Shown one piece after another: positions 20,029-28,871 of a DNA stretch of 64,000 bases; position 1 is the first letter of the stretch; each line of letters opens with the position of its first letter. The notes below the pieces were generated by a model. It searched no databases and was not told the DNA's origin. It was given only the letters and a program-made list of their open reading frames with translations. The position numbers were made by a program, and so were the translations under genes. Origin of the DNA: Chryseobacterium ginsenosidimutans (GTDB lineage Bacteria; Bacteroidota; Bacteroidia; Flavobacteriales; Weeksellaceae); NCBI RefSeq assembly GCF_024807225.1, contig NZ_JANUCO010000001.1, positions 4,526,001-4,590,000 of the forward strand, read 5' to 3'.

Positions 20029-20691
20029 TTATTGAGTTATAAAATGAAAAATCGCAATAAAAATAAATCCTGCAGGAATAAGGATAGCATACCATTTTCC
20101 TAAAGCTTTAATTACCGGAGTATATTTCGGATGTCTTGCTCCAACAGATTGGAAAGACGACTGAAAACCGTGTGCTAAATGCAGTCCCAATAAAACAAAA
20201 GCAATCACATAGATAGCCACTCTCCAGATATCTGCAAACTTCTCGTGCAATTCTGGCCAGAAACGTTCTGCATCAGGAGCAATACTTTCCACATATTTGT
20301 AATTAATCTCATGCCACCAGAAATCATAAAAATGAAGTGCCAAGAAAGCTAAAACTACAGCTCCGGAAATAATCATATTTCTAGACATCCATGATGAGTT
20401 CACAGAAGGATTGTTTGCACCGTACTTTATAGGACGTGCATTTCTATTCTTAATCTCCAGTACAAATCCCATAATGAAATGGAAAAAAACCGCAAAACCA
20501 AGAACAGGCTGCATTAAGAACTGCACAAAAGGATTATAGCCCATAAAATCTGATGCTGTATTGAACGCATCACGATTCAGGACTGATAACAAATTGGTCG
20601 TCAAATGCAGTATAAGAAAGATCAGCAAAAATAAAGCTGATAATGCCATCGCATATTTTCTACCTATCGTAGAACTCGTTAAACCTGCCAT
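20029..20691 (-). CDS. sdhC: Succinate dehydrogenase cytochrome b subunit
   Basis: A 220-residue membrane protein with five hydrophobic helices and spaced His residues (for example LILHLTTN, FHFIMGF, LALHFYDF, GLHLAHGF, IFHFITQ) suited to bind two haems, as in the Bacillus-type cytochrome b558. First gene of sdhCAB, 15 bases before sdhA, with a good promoter just upstream. Confidence 0.94.
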   Translation of the reverse strand: MAGLTSSTIGRKYAMALSALFLLIFLILHLTTNLLSVLNRDAFNTASDFMGYNPFVQFLMQPVLGFAVFFHFIMGFVLEIKNRNARPIKYGANNPSVNSSWMSRNMIISGAVVLAFLALHFYDFWWHEINYKYVESIAPDAERFWPELHEKFADIWRVAIYVIAFVLLGLHLAHGFQSSFQSVGARHPKYTPVIKALGKWYAILIPAGFIFIAIFHFITQ

Positions 20692-20714
20692 ATAAGTTTA
20701 AATTTGAATTTCCA

Positions 20715-20742
20715 CAAAATTAAGAAATGTTGGCTATACCAA
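20715..20742 (-). promoter_or_regulatory. Promoter of sdhCAB
   Basis: On the minus strand TTG (20740-20742), 17-base spacer, then TAATTTTG (20715-20722); 23 bases lie between this box and the sdhC start. It fits the Flavobacterium consensus TTG-N17-23-TAnnTTTG. Confidence 0.65.
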
Positions 20743-20836
20743 AAAGTGAGAAATCTCACAATTAGTCAGTTTGTAATCTTTCTAAATAAGATCACAAAGG
20801 GGTATAAATAAAGGAAAACTTAAAAAATGCTGACAA

Positions 20837-22611
20837 TTATTTTAAATCGTAAACTTTACCGTTATAAACCACCTTCGCGGTAGAATCCGGAAAAGTTTTT
20901 ATCTCAAAACCAGTTAATCGTCTTGAAGAACAATACGGATTAATAACAAATCGGACAATTTTCTCTTGGTCTGAATTTTCTTTAATCCAGAAACACGCCT
21001 GATTTCCTTTTTTTATTGATAAGATTTTGCTCTTAGAAAAGTCGTGAAACAGGATTTCTGTCTTTTGATTTTCATAAAAATTAAAACTCAACCTAATCAT
21101 AAAAAATCCTAAGATTGCCATTCCCAATCTCGCTGAATTTTTAAAGCTGTGTTTTAAAATCACAAACCTCATCAGATAAAAAATGATTAATAAAGAAAAA
21201 ACTTCCAATAAGTTCATTGAAATATTTTCAAAAAACAAAGTATTAAAATCGGCAAACCAATGAATCACTTTCAATAATATCCGAATAATGAAATCATAAA
21301 CGATATTTATAATTTCAAAATCAATTTTGAATGCAACTAAAGCTGTCATTACAAATGAAAAGACAATAATAACTTCCGAAAACGGAACAATGAAAAAATT
21401 AGCAACAACTGAAATAAAAGAAAACTGATGAAAATAATACAAAACCAGCGGAAGCGTCGTCAACTGAGCAGAAACAGAAATGGAAATCGTATTGAAAATC
21501 AAATTTTTCCACCAATTATTCTGTCGCGGAAAATAATTTAAAATAGGTTGATTAAGCCAGAAAATCCCTAATACAGCAAGGAAGCTGAGTTGAAAACCTA
21601 CATCAAAAATCTGTTGAGTATCAAAAATTAAAATAATAAAAGCCGACAATGCCAATGAATGCAGCAAATCCGGTTTTCTTTGAAGCAATACGTAGATAAA
21701 ATAAACCGTCAACATAATACTCGAACGGACAACTGAACTTCCAAAACCGATGAAAACAGTAAAAAGCCAGATAAAAATCAAGCTTGAAAGGATGGCATAT
21801 TTCCTAAGTCTTAACGGTAAAATTTTAATCAACAAAAAGTAAAATAATCCGAAAATTACGACAATATGTGTTCCCGAAATTGCCAGAAATGGACTAAACC
21901 CGATCGGTTAAAATCCTGAACGGTTTGTTGATCTATTTCTGTGCGGTCAGCGAGAATAATTCCTTTTAAAAACTCTCTCGACTGGGGAGAAATTTCCGTT
22001 TTATCAATATTTTGAAGAACTTCTACTCTTTTCTGTAAAAATTTTTCATGTAAGCTTAAATCATTTCTTGGCGCAAAAGAAACCTCATCATTGGTATAAC
22101 ATTGGTATTCAATATCTTTTCGTTTCAGATATTTTGCATAATCGAACTGAAAATTGTATTGTGGAGATTTCGGTTTTGAAATATAGGCTTCAGCTTTATA
22201 AAAATGATTAAAATCTAATTCTTTTTCACTTTTCGGAATATATAAAACAGCGTTAAAACTTTCTTTTCCAGCTTGGGCAACCGCTTCATATTTTCTATTT
22301 TTCTCATTGGAATTTAGCTTCTTTGAAATCTTGAAAACAATCGTTTCATTCTCAGAAACCGAAATATTTTGAGGAGAAAAAGTATTGAAAAAATGCAGAA
22401 TAATTCCAATCCCGAAAAACATCAAACCCAACAAATACGGTTTTGATTTATGTAAGAAATAGCTTTTGAAAAACGTAGAAATTAAGACGATAAAACAAAG
22501 TCCGATAATCGGATAAATATATTTTTCATTCAAAGAAAAATTATCCTGAAAGAAAATCCCAAGAACAAAACAGATCACTAGAATGAGAAGCGGTTGTTTA
22601 TTCAATTTCAA
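20837..22611 (-). CDS. comEC: ComEC/Rec2-type competence protein (one frameshift)
   Basis: The first part (from 22611) has several membrane helices and a soluble DUF4131-like region; the second part holds the polytopic ComEC competence domain and a short C-terminal region. The family forms the inner-membrane channel for single-stranded DNA in transformation. The frame breaks at 21887-21889, where CATTTCTGG on the minus strand needs one more T to read HFLAISGTHIVV, the family motif. With that base the gene encodes 591 residues. This is a lost base in a T-run, different from the RGAACY class. No metallo-beta-lactamase domain is present; length is typical for Flavobacteriia. Confidence 0.85.
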
Positions 22612-22623
22612 AATTTATGTATT

Positions 22624-22654
22624 CAAAAATATCTATTCGGATAAATATTTGCAA
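22624..22654 (-). promoter_or_regulatory. Promoter of comEC
   Basis: On the minus strand TTG (22652-22654), 20-base spacer, TATTTTTG (22624-22631), 12 bases before the start codon. Confidence 0.5.
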
Positions 22655-22703
22655 ATCAATATTTTAAAACTTTTAAAAACAGACTTTATTCTCTGTTTAA
22701 AAG

Positions 22704-22735
22704 AAAAATCGTAGAAAATTTTTCTACGATTCTTT
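22704..22735 (-). terminator. Terminator of lpxB
   Basis: Perfect 11-bp stem AATCGTAGAAA / TTTCTACGATT with a 3-base loop, 22 bases after the lpxB stop. Confidence 0.8.
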
Positions 22736-22752
22736 ATAATTGGTTTATATTT

Positions 22753-23856
22753 TTAAGCTTTCAAAATCACATCCGCCGCATTATCGCTCGCTCCTTTTCC
22801 GCCGAGCTTATCTCTAAGCAATTCGTAGTCTTTCAAAAGCTGAGCTCTTTTTTCGCCTTCCAGAAGCTTTTTCATTTCTTCAACTAAGTTTTTAGTATTG
22901 AGATCGTTTTGGATTAATTCTTTTACCACTTCTCTGTCCATGATTAGGTTTACCAGAGAAATATATTTGATATTTTTAACCAGTCTTTTTGCAATCGCAT
23001 AGGAAACTTTACTTCCGCGATAACAAACCACTTCGGGAATATTCAATAAAGCGGTTTCCAAGGTTGCCGTTCCGGAAGTCACCAAAGCTGCCTTTGAGCA
23101 TCTCAGTAAATCGTAGGTTTTATTCGAAACAAAATGCACATTATCATCCACATAACTTTGATAAAACTCTTTCGGAAGACTTGGAGCACCTGCAATAACG
23201 AACTGATATTCTTTAAAATAAGGTCTCACAGAAAGCATTATTTCCAGCATCTTTTCCACTTCCTGTTTTCTGGAACCCGGCAACAATGCAATAATTTCTT
23301 TTTCGTTTAAATTATTTTCTGCTTTAAAATTTTCAACAGAAATATCTTGAAGTGTCGAAATGGCATCCAACAACGGGTGTCCCACAAAATGCGAATGAAC
23401 ACCATGTTTTTTATAGAAATCTTCCTCGAACGGAAGAATCACCATCATTTCATCAACATTTTTTTTGATGATCTCTACTCTTCCCTCTTTCCAAGCCCAA
23501 AGTTGCGGAGAAATATAATAAATGACCTTTATTCCAAGCTCTTTCGCAAATTTTGCAATCCTTAAATTGAATCCCGGATAATCAACCAGAATCAAAACAT
23601 CCGGTCTGTTATTTTTTATATCTTCTTTACAAAATTTAATATTATTCAGGATCGTTCGCAGGTTCATCGCCACTTCCAAAAATCCCATAAAAGCCAGATC
23701 GCGGTAATGTTTTACCAATGTTCCGCCCTGTGCAGTCATTAAGTCACCACCCCAAAATCTGAATTCTGCGTTGGGATCTTTCTGTTTTAAGGCTTTCATT
23801 AAATTACTTCCGTGCAAGTCTCCGGATGCTTCTCCAGCAATAATATAATACTTCAT
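22753..23856 (-). CDS. lpxB: Lipid-A-disaccharide synthase
   Basis: A 367-residue GT19 enzyme with the N-terminal MKYYIIAGEASGDLHGSNL motif, FMGFLEV, PQLWAWKEGR and the donor-site LLPGSRKQEVEKML and TSGTATLETAL. It joins UDP-diacylglucosamine and lipid X to form the lipid A disaccharide at the inner membrane. It is followed by a terminator and appears monocistronic or last in a transcript. Confidence 0.96.
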   Translation of the reverse strand: MKYYIIAGEASGDLHGSNLMKALKQKDPNAEFRFWGGDLMTAQGGTLVKHYRDLAFMGFLEVAMNLRTILNNIKFCKEDIKNNRPDVLILVDYPGFNLRIAKFAKELGIKVIYYISPQLWAWKEGRVEIIKKNVDEMMVILPFEEDFYKKHGVHSHFVGHPLLDAISTLQDISVENFKAENNLNEKEIIALLPGSRKQEVEKMLEIMLSVRPYFKEYQFVIAGAPSLPKEFYQSYVDDNVHFVSNKTYDLLRCSKAALVTSGTATLETALLNIPEVVCYRGSKVSYAIAKRLVKNIKYISLVNLIMDREVVKELIQNDLNTKNLVEEMKKLLEGEKRAQLLKDYELLRDKLGGKGASDNAADVILKA

Positions 23857-23993
23857 TTCTTCTGAAATCTTTTATTTTTTTATGGCCATCAGTAACCTCC
23901 TTTTACATTTTTCCTTTATCGGCAAACGTAAGTTATGGGAGGTTTCTATAACAGGAATAGAGAACAAATAAGACGTTGTACGATCTTAATTTG

Positions 23994-24001
23994 TAAATTT
24001 G
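23994..24001 (+). promoter_or_regulatory. Bacteroidota -7 box for DUF2480 gene
   Basis: TAAATTTG, 20 bases before the start at 24022, with TTG at 23976-23978 (spacer 15, slightly short). Confidence 0.5.
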
Positions 24002-24021
24002 TTCAAAGATAATGATAAAAA

Positions 24022-24531
24022 ATGTCAGAAGAATTTGAAATCAGAAATAAAGTTGCAGAAAGCGGTCTTATCAATTTTGATCTTACAGACCTTGTTCCGA
24101 AAGGCGTAAGAAAAGGGATCGACCTTAAAGATTTTCTTTTCATGGAGATGATTTTAAAAGAAAAAGATTTCCGCGAAAAAGTAGCAGCCATTGATGTTGA
24201 AGAATACCGCAATGCTTACGTTTATATTTACAATTCGGCGGATGCCATTGTTCCGTTGTGGGCGTATTTTTTAATCACAGCAAAGCTTACCGAGGTAACG
24301 AAAAAAATAGTTTTTGGAAACAAGGAAGATTTAGAAGTGATTTTAATGCACAATGCTGTTCAAACGCATGATTTTGAGGAAATGAGAGGAAAAAGAGTCT
24401 TGGTAAAAGGCTGTTCCGACAAAGAAATTCCTGAAAATGCTTATATCGAATTGGTAGAACAGTTACAACCGATTGTAAAGTCTTTAATGTTTGGGGAAGC
24501 ATGTTCTAATGTTCCTATTTTAAAAAATTAA
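24022..24531 (+). CDS. DUF2480 family protein
   Basis: A 169-residue soluble protein with no signal peptide or membrane helix. It fits the DUF2480 family (EFEIRNKVAESGLINFDLTDL at the start, late conserved VKGCSDKEIPENAY and a C-terminal GEACSNVPI) found across Bacteroidota. Two late Cys residues might bind metal (inference). Function unknown. Confidence 0.8.
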   Translation: MSEEFEIRNKVAESGLINFDLTDLVPKGVRKGIDLKDFLFMEMILKEKDFREKVAAIDVEEYRNAYVYIYNSADAIVPLWAYFLITAKLTEVTKKIVFGNKEDLEVILMHNAVQTHDFEEMRGKRVLVKGCSDKEIPENAYIELVEQLQPIVKSLMFGEACSNVPILKN

Positions 24532-24615
24532 GAACTAAAAATCAACAACTTATATAAAATCATAAAGTTTATTTCAATTTTTAATTAAAAAAAATCATTG
24601 GGGAATATTTTTTGA

Positions 24616-24623
24616 TAACTTTG
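24616..24623 (+). promoter_or_regulatory. Bacteroidota -7 box for DUF937 gene
   Basis: TAACTTTG, 32 bases before the start at 24656, with TTG at 24598-24600 (spacer 15). Confidence 0.5.
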
Positions 24624-24655
24624 GTCTACTTTAACAATTAAAATAAACACAAACT

Positions 24656-25315
24656 ATGAGTCTAATTGATCTACTTACAGGAAACACAGGCAATCAGGTT
24701 GCCGAACAGGCTGGAAACAAATTCGGAATCAGCACAAATCAGGTTATTGCGCTACTTGCTGTAGCTGCGCCATTGGTTATCTCTTACCTTAAAAACAAAT
24801 CTCAGGATTCCAACGAAGCTGAAGCGCTGAATAACGCTTTGGATAAAGATCACGACGGAAGCATTCTTGACGATGTTTCTCAGGCAGATGCGAGACAGAC
24901 GGAAGGAGGATCAATTCTTAACCATATTTTTGGCGCAGATAAGCCAAATGTTGAAAATCAATTGTCTCAAAATACAGGAATTTCTATTGACAAGATCGGT
25001 CCGATTTTATCAATGTTGGCTCCGGTTATTATGGGATATATCGGTAAAGAAAAACAGCAGAATAATGTTGGTGCAGGAGGTTTAGGAGATCTTTTGGGTG
25101 GAATTCTAGGTAATGCATCCAATCAGGCTCAAACTCAGCAATCCAGTCCTTTGAATGATATTTTAGGAAGCGTTCTTGGAGGAGGGCAATCTCAATCTTC
25201 GGGCAATCCGTTGAATGATATTCTTGGAAGCGTTCTTGGCGGCGGAAATCAGCAAAAACAACAAGGCGGAGGCGGACTCGGAGATATTCTGGGAGGATTT
25301 TTAGGAGGAAAATAA
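24656..25315 (+). CDS. DUF937 domain protein
   Basis: 219 residues. The N-terminal two thirds match DUF937 (SLIDLLTGNTGNQVAEQ; ISIDKIGPILSMLAPVIMGYIGK). A calcium-like loop DKDHDGSILDD lies near residue 65. The C-terminal third is a low-complexity repeat of LNDILGSVLGGG and GLGDILGG units. The DUF937 fold is related to YidB; its role is not settled. A bidirectional terminator follows. Confidence 0.8.
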   Translation: MSLIDLLTGNTGNQVAEQAGNKFGISTNQVIALLAVAAPLVISYLKNKSQDSNEAEALNNALDKDHDGSILDDVSQADARQTEGGSILNHIFGADKPNVENQLSQNTGISIDKIGPILSMLAPVIMGYIGKEKQQNNVGAGGLGDLLGGILGNASNQAQTQQSSPLNDILGSVLGGGQSQSSGNPLNDILGSVLGGGNQQKQQGGGGLGDILGGFLGGK

Positions 25316-25330
25316 TTTAATTTTGTATAT

Positions 25331-25367
25331 AAAAAAAGACCGGAGAAATTAATCTTCGGTCTTTTTT
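25331..25367. terminator. Bidirectional terminator between DUF937 and THX genes
   Basis: Stem AAAAGACCG / CGGTCTTTTTT with a 14-base loop, shared by two converging genes whose stops lie at 25315 and 25374. Confidence 0.85.
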
Positions 25368-25373
25368 ATGTTG

Positions 25374-25493
25374 TTACGCTTTAGATTTCTCTGTGGATGC
25401 AGCAAAAGATTTTGATCCTTTTCTAGGTCTCTTTTTGCCGTAGCTTCCTGAATTAATCTTACCTCTTCTTGATTTTCTGTCTCCTTTTCCCAT
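25374..25493 (-). CDS. 30S ribosomal protein THX
   Basis: A 39-residue basic protein (starts MGKGDRKSRRGKI, then GSYGKKRPRKGS, ends TEKSKA). The pattern MGKGDxKTRRGKIxxGSYG is that of the small ribosomal protein THX (bS31), which sits in the head of the 30S subunit. The start is the only ATG in frame; its stop lies in the facing terminator region. Confidence 0.9.
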   Translation of the reverse strand: MGKGDRKSRRGKINSGSYGKKRPRKGSKSFAASTEKSKA

Positions 25494-25881
25494 AATGATA
25501 AATTTTAGTGATTATGGCTAATTTAAGAAATATACTTTAGAATTCAATGAATTAGGTTGTTAAAGTTTGTATAAAACTTAGACCTTTTTAAATTTTATAC
25601 AATAATTTTTTTATGACTTTTCTTAATTTTCTAAATTAAAATAAACTTTGTTTATTCTTATTTTTAACATTAAGATTTTCAGTTAATTAAGCTGAATGTA
25701 ATTAAGAAATCAATAGATTGCTTTTTATTAAGTTTTTTAAGATAAATTGTCTTAATTTCTTAATGTTAAAAATAGATTTAAAATTTAAACAGACTCTTAT
25801 TGATATTTTCTTGCATTTGAAATTTTTACTTCAAAATATTAGCTTTAAAAGTTAATTAAAAATTTTATCGCTACCTATTTT
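25494..25881. other. AT-rich intergenic region with nested inverted repeats
   Basis: 388 bases with no credible coding frame between the THX start and the MATE stop. It contains a 17-bp perfect inverted repeat (25659-25675 and 25758-25774) that encloses a smaller hairpin (TTCAG...CTGAA, 25678-25696). Confidence 0.7.
25659..25774. repeat. 17-bp inverted repeat with 82-base spacer
   Basis: TATTTTTAACATTAAGA at 25659-25675 and its exact complement TCTTAATGTTAAAAATA at 25758-25774. Could form a long stem with inner hairpins in DNA or RNA. Confidence 0.75.
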
Positions 25882-27285
25882 CTAAACCTTCACCGTTTTC
25901 CACTTTCCTCTTTTAAACAAGATAAAAGCGACGATTGTAATTAAAGTTTCTGCCACAGGAATTGATATAAAAACTCCTTTCGGTCCCATTTCTAAATACT
26001 TTGAAAGAAAATATGCCAACGGAATCTGAAACAGCCAAAAACCGAAGAGATTCACCCAAGTTGGCGTCCAAGTATCTCCTGCTCCGTTGAAGGCGTTGAT
26101 CATTACCATTCCGATTCCGTAGAAAATAAATCCTACCGCCATGATGTGTAATGCATTGGTTGCAATATTTTTAATTTCAGCTTCATTCGTAAAAAATCCG
26201 ACCAGAAAATCACCCAGAAAAAAGAAAATTATGCTTACCGTCACCATAAAAATGACATTGTATTTTACGGTTTTCATGACAGATTGTTCGGCTCGTAACA
26301 TTTCATTCGCGCCCATATTTTGTCCGACCAATGTTGATGCGGCGTTGCTCAATCCCCAAGCCGGAAGCATGAAGAACATCATCAATCGTAATGCTGTCTG
26401 ATAACCTGCAGAAGCATTTTCTCCGCCGGTTGTTGCTACCAATTGCGCAAGGAAAATCCAGCTGCATGAAGCAATGACAAACTGAAAAATTCCGGGAGTT
26501 GCGATTTTTATGATGGATTGTATTAAATCAAATTTCGGTTTAAAATATTTTAAGTGAATTCTAACCTGCGTATCTGCAATCAAAAGATGATACAACTGAT
26601 AAATTACGCCGATACTTCTTCCGATTGTCGTGGCTAAAGCCGCTCCCGTTAATCCCATCGCCGGAATCGGACCAAAACCTTTAATTAAAACCGGACAAAG
26701 AATAATGTTGGCAATATTGGCGATCCAAAGAGATTTCATAGCGATTGCCGCATTTCCTGCTCCTCTGAAAATCCCGTTGATTAAGAATAAAAGCATGATA
26801 ATAACGCTGCTTCCCATCATAATCCTTGCGAAATCTTTTCCGTACGCTGCAGCTTCAGGTTTGGAACCCATCAGAATTAAAATTTCTTCAGCATAAATGA
26901 CTCCAAATAAGCTTAAAATAAAAGTGACTGCAAAAGAAACCAGTAAAACCTGCGCCGCACTTCTGGAAGCCTGTTCAGGATTTTTTTCTCCGATTCTTCT
27001 TGCGACCAAAGCCGTTGCTGCCATACTCATTCCGATGGCGATAGAATACATGATGGAAAGTACAGATTCCGTCAACCCAACTGTTTGAATCGCAAAACCG
27101 CTTTCTTTCAAATGACCGACAAAATACAGATCTACTAATGCAAATACAGATTCCATCGCCATTTCCAGCATCATAGGAATTGCCAGAAGAAGCACCGCAC
27201 TTCTTATCGTTGCTTTGGTATAATCGACTTCGTCTCCGCTTAAAGCCTTCTTAATAAAGTTGATGTACTTAGACATTGTTGCCAT
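25882..27285 (-). CDS. MATE family efflux transporter
   Basis: 467 residues with about 12 membrane helices in two similar halves, as in the MatE family (ALVDLYFVGHL early in the first half; AGYQTALRLMMFFMLPAWGLSNAASTLVGQN-like sequence in the second, conserved). These transporters expel cationic drugs or metabolites using Na+ or H+ gradients. The start may be the second Met (MSKYINF). Monocistronic, with a 388-base gap downstream. Confidence 0.92.
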   Translation of the reverse strand: MATMSKYINFIKKALSGDEVDYTKATIRSAVLLLAIPMMLEMAMESVFALVDLYFVGHLKESGFAIQTVGLTESVLSIMYSIAIGMSMAATALVARRIGEKNPEQASRSAAQVLLVSFAVTFILSLFGVIYAEEILILMGSKPEAAAYGKDFARIMMGSSVIIMLLFLINGIFRGAGNAAIAMKSLWIANIANIILCPVLIKGFGPIPAMGLTGAALATTIGRSIGVIYQLYHLLIADTQVRIHLKYFKPKFDLIQSIIKIATPGIFQFVIASCSWIFLAQLVATTGGENASAGYQTALRLMMFFMLPAWGLSNAASTLVGQNMGANEMLRAEQSVMKTVKYNVIFMVTVSIIFFFLGDFLVGFFTNEAEIKNIATNALHIMAVGFIFYGIGMVMINAFNGAGDTWTPTWVNLFGFWLFQIPLAYFLSKYLEMGPKGVFISIPVAETLITIVAFILFKRGKWKTVKV

Positions 27286-27450
27286 TTTAGTTTCAACAAA
27301 AGTATTAATTCAAAAACGATTGGAACTTGGCATATGAAAAGTTTTACGAAAAAATTTAAGCAGAAAAAGGATTAAATTCTTTAAAAAAACCCCAATAATT
27401 CTTTTTTCCTCCGTAAAATGATTTTTGTTTATTGATTACCATTTAATTAT

Positions 27451-27484
27451 AAAAACCATCATCCCGATAAACAGAATGATGGTC
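27451..27484 (-). terminator. Terminator of orphan lipoprotein gene
   Basis: Stem ACCATCAT / ATGATGGT with a 13-base loop, about 42 bases beyond the stop at 27526; A-run on the distal side. Confidence 0.65.
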
Positions 27485-27525
27485 TAGAAAAATAGAGTTG
27501 TTAATTTATTTGATGAATCAGCTTA

Positions 27526-28710
27526 TTAATTAACAATGTTAGGATGAGCAATTACAGGGCAATTAATAATAATTCTTAATGGCTTTAATCCTGTATATTC
27601 ATTAACGGCTCCGTCTGTGGCAGCACTGGTAAGATAACCATCTGCAATCAAAGCCTTTTGATCCTTTATTGAGGTAATTCTACGAACTTTACCTTCTGCA
27701 AAAGCTTTATCCGTCCAAACAGAAACATGGGCATCCCATAACGGACTGTAATTATTTTGAGTGGAATTGTTATCGTTATAAGGCGCAATAGGAAATACAT
27801 TAATGGGATCAACTCCGTTGTTACGTAAAGAATAAGAAAATCCTTGAGCTTGTGGATCAAGAATATCTGTGATTCCGTTGGCATTTGGTGAAAACCCTAA
27901 TAAAGCAGATTTATCGCTCGGAAGAGAACTCCCATATGCAGGAATTTTATCTAATCGTGTTGCCAGAACACCTTGCTCCAATACGGATGCAATTTCCGCG
28001 GAAGCATCTGTTACAAGATGGAAAAAATATTCTTTTCCTCCTCTAAATCCATCAAGAATAGACAAAGTTACAGTCATTTTTGGGATATCAATAGCAAGTA
28101 ATCTGTCGTGATTACCTCCATCTCCGCTTACCAATTGCGCATTCAGAACCAACCCGCTTGGAAGAACAACTATGGACGACCATTCTGCATCTGCTAATGC
28201 TCCTGTAGCGATCTGTTTAGGTGGGAAATAATCCGGTGCATCTCCAGCTTCGACGGATCTTGTCGGCGAAAAATCAACACTCCCTTTAAATACCATGTGG
28301 CCATCTTTAATTGTCACTTTCTGGTCTCCTCCTGTATCAATTGCATGTACTAATTTCGGGGAAAAATTGACTCCCATTTGCTTAGCTACATTAAAATCAG
28401 AAGCTTCAGTAATAATGTAATATACCGAATGTCCGTTTGGCGCAATACCTTTGAATAACGGTAAGGTAACATTCGCATTGGTTTTAGCAATATTAATTGC
28501 CAAAGCACTTTTAACATACACACTGTCTTCAACTTTAAAATTGACTCCATTTCCCGGAGTGTACATTTCACGACCTCCTTCTTGAGCAGATGTTTCCAAT
28601 AATTGTTTAGCTTCTCGCTCAGCTAAATTTGCCGCTACTTCGCTGTCATTGTTACATGAGATAAGACTCATACCAATGATGATAGATAGAATGCTCATTA
28701 ATTTGCTCAT
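27526..28710 (-). CDS. Lipoprotein of unknown function
   Basis: A lipoprotein signal with LISC at Cys 19, followed by NNDSE, marks a 394-residue envelope protein. I do not recognise the family. It is rich in beta-strand-like sequence and contains a repeated theme of VVLPSGLVLNAQLV and LLAIDIPKMTVTLSI. It stands alone: its terminator lies downstream and a short direct repeat lies in its upstream region. It could bind a surface ligand, but nothing seen supports a particular role. Confidence 0.7.
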   Translation of the reverse strand: MSKLMSILSIIIGMSLISCNNDSEVAANLAEREAKQLLETSAQEGGREMYTPGNGVNFKVEDSVYVKSALAINIAKTNANVTLPLFKGIAPNGHSVYYIITEASDFNVAKQMGVNFSPKLVHAIDTGGDQKVTIKDGHMVFKGSVDFSPTRSVEAGDAPDYFPPKQIATGALADAEWSSIVVLPSGLVLNAQLVSGDGGNHDRLLAIDIPKMTVTLSILDGFRGGKEYFFHLVTDASAEIASVLEQGVLATRLDKIPAYGSSLPSDKSALLGFSPNANGITDILDPQAQGFSYSLRNNGVDPINVFPIAPYNDNNSTQNNYSPLWDAHVSVWTDKAFAEGKVRRITSIKDQKALIADGYLTSAATDGAVNEYTGLKPLRIIINCPVIAHPNIVN

Positions 28711-28794
28711 AATTTAAATAATTTAAATGAATGCCTATTTGGGTTTTATACGGTAAGACAATTCCCGCTGTAGTTTATTGAATATTAATACTAT

Positions 28795-28816
28795 GAGTTT
28801 TATAAGAGTTTTATAA
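28795..28816. repeat. Tandem 11-nt direct repeat upstream of orphan lipoprotein gene
   Basis: GAGTTTTATAA occurs twice in a row at 28795-28805 and 28806-28816, about 85 bases upstream of the lipoprotein start (28710). It could be an operator; not proven. Confidence 0.5.
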
Positions 28817-28871
28817 GTAGGGAGGGGAAGTTAGTTCGATCAGATCATATAAAATATTAATATATAGTTAA

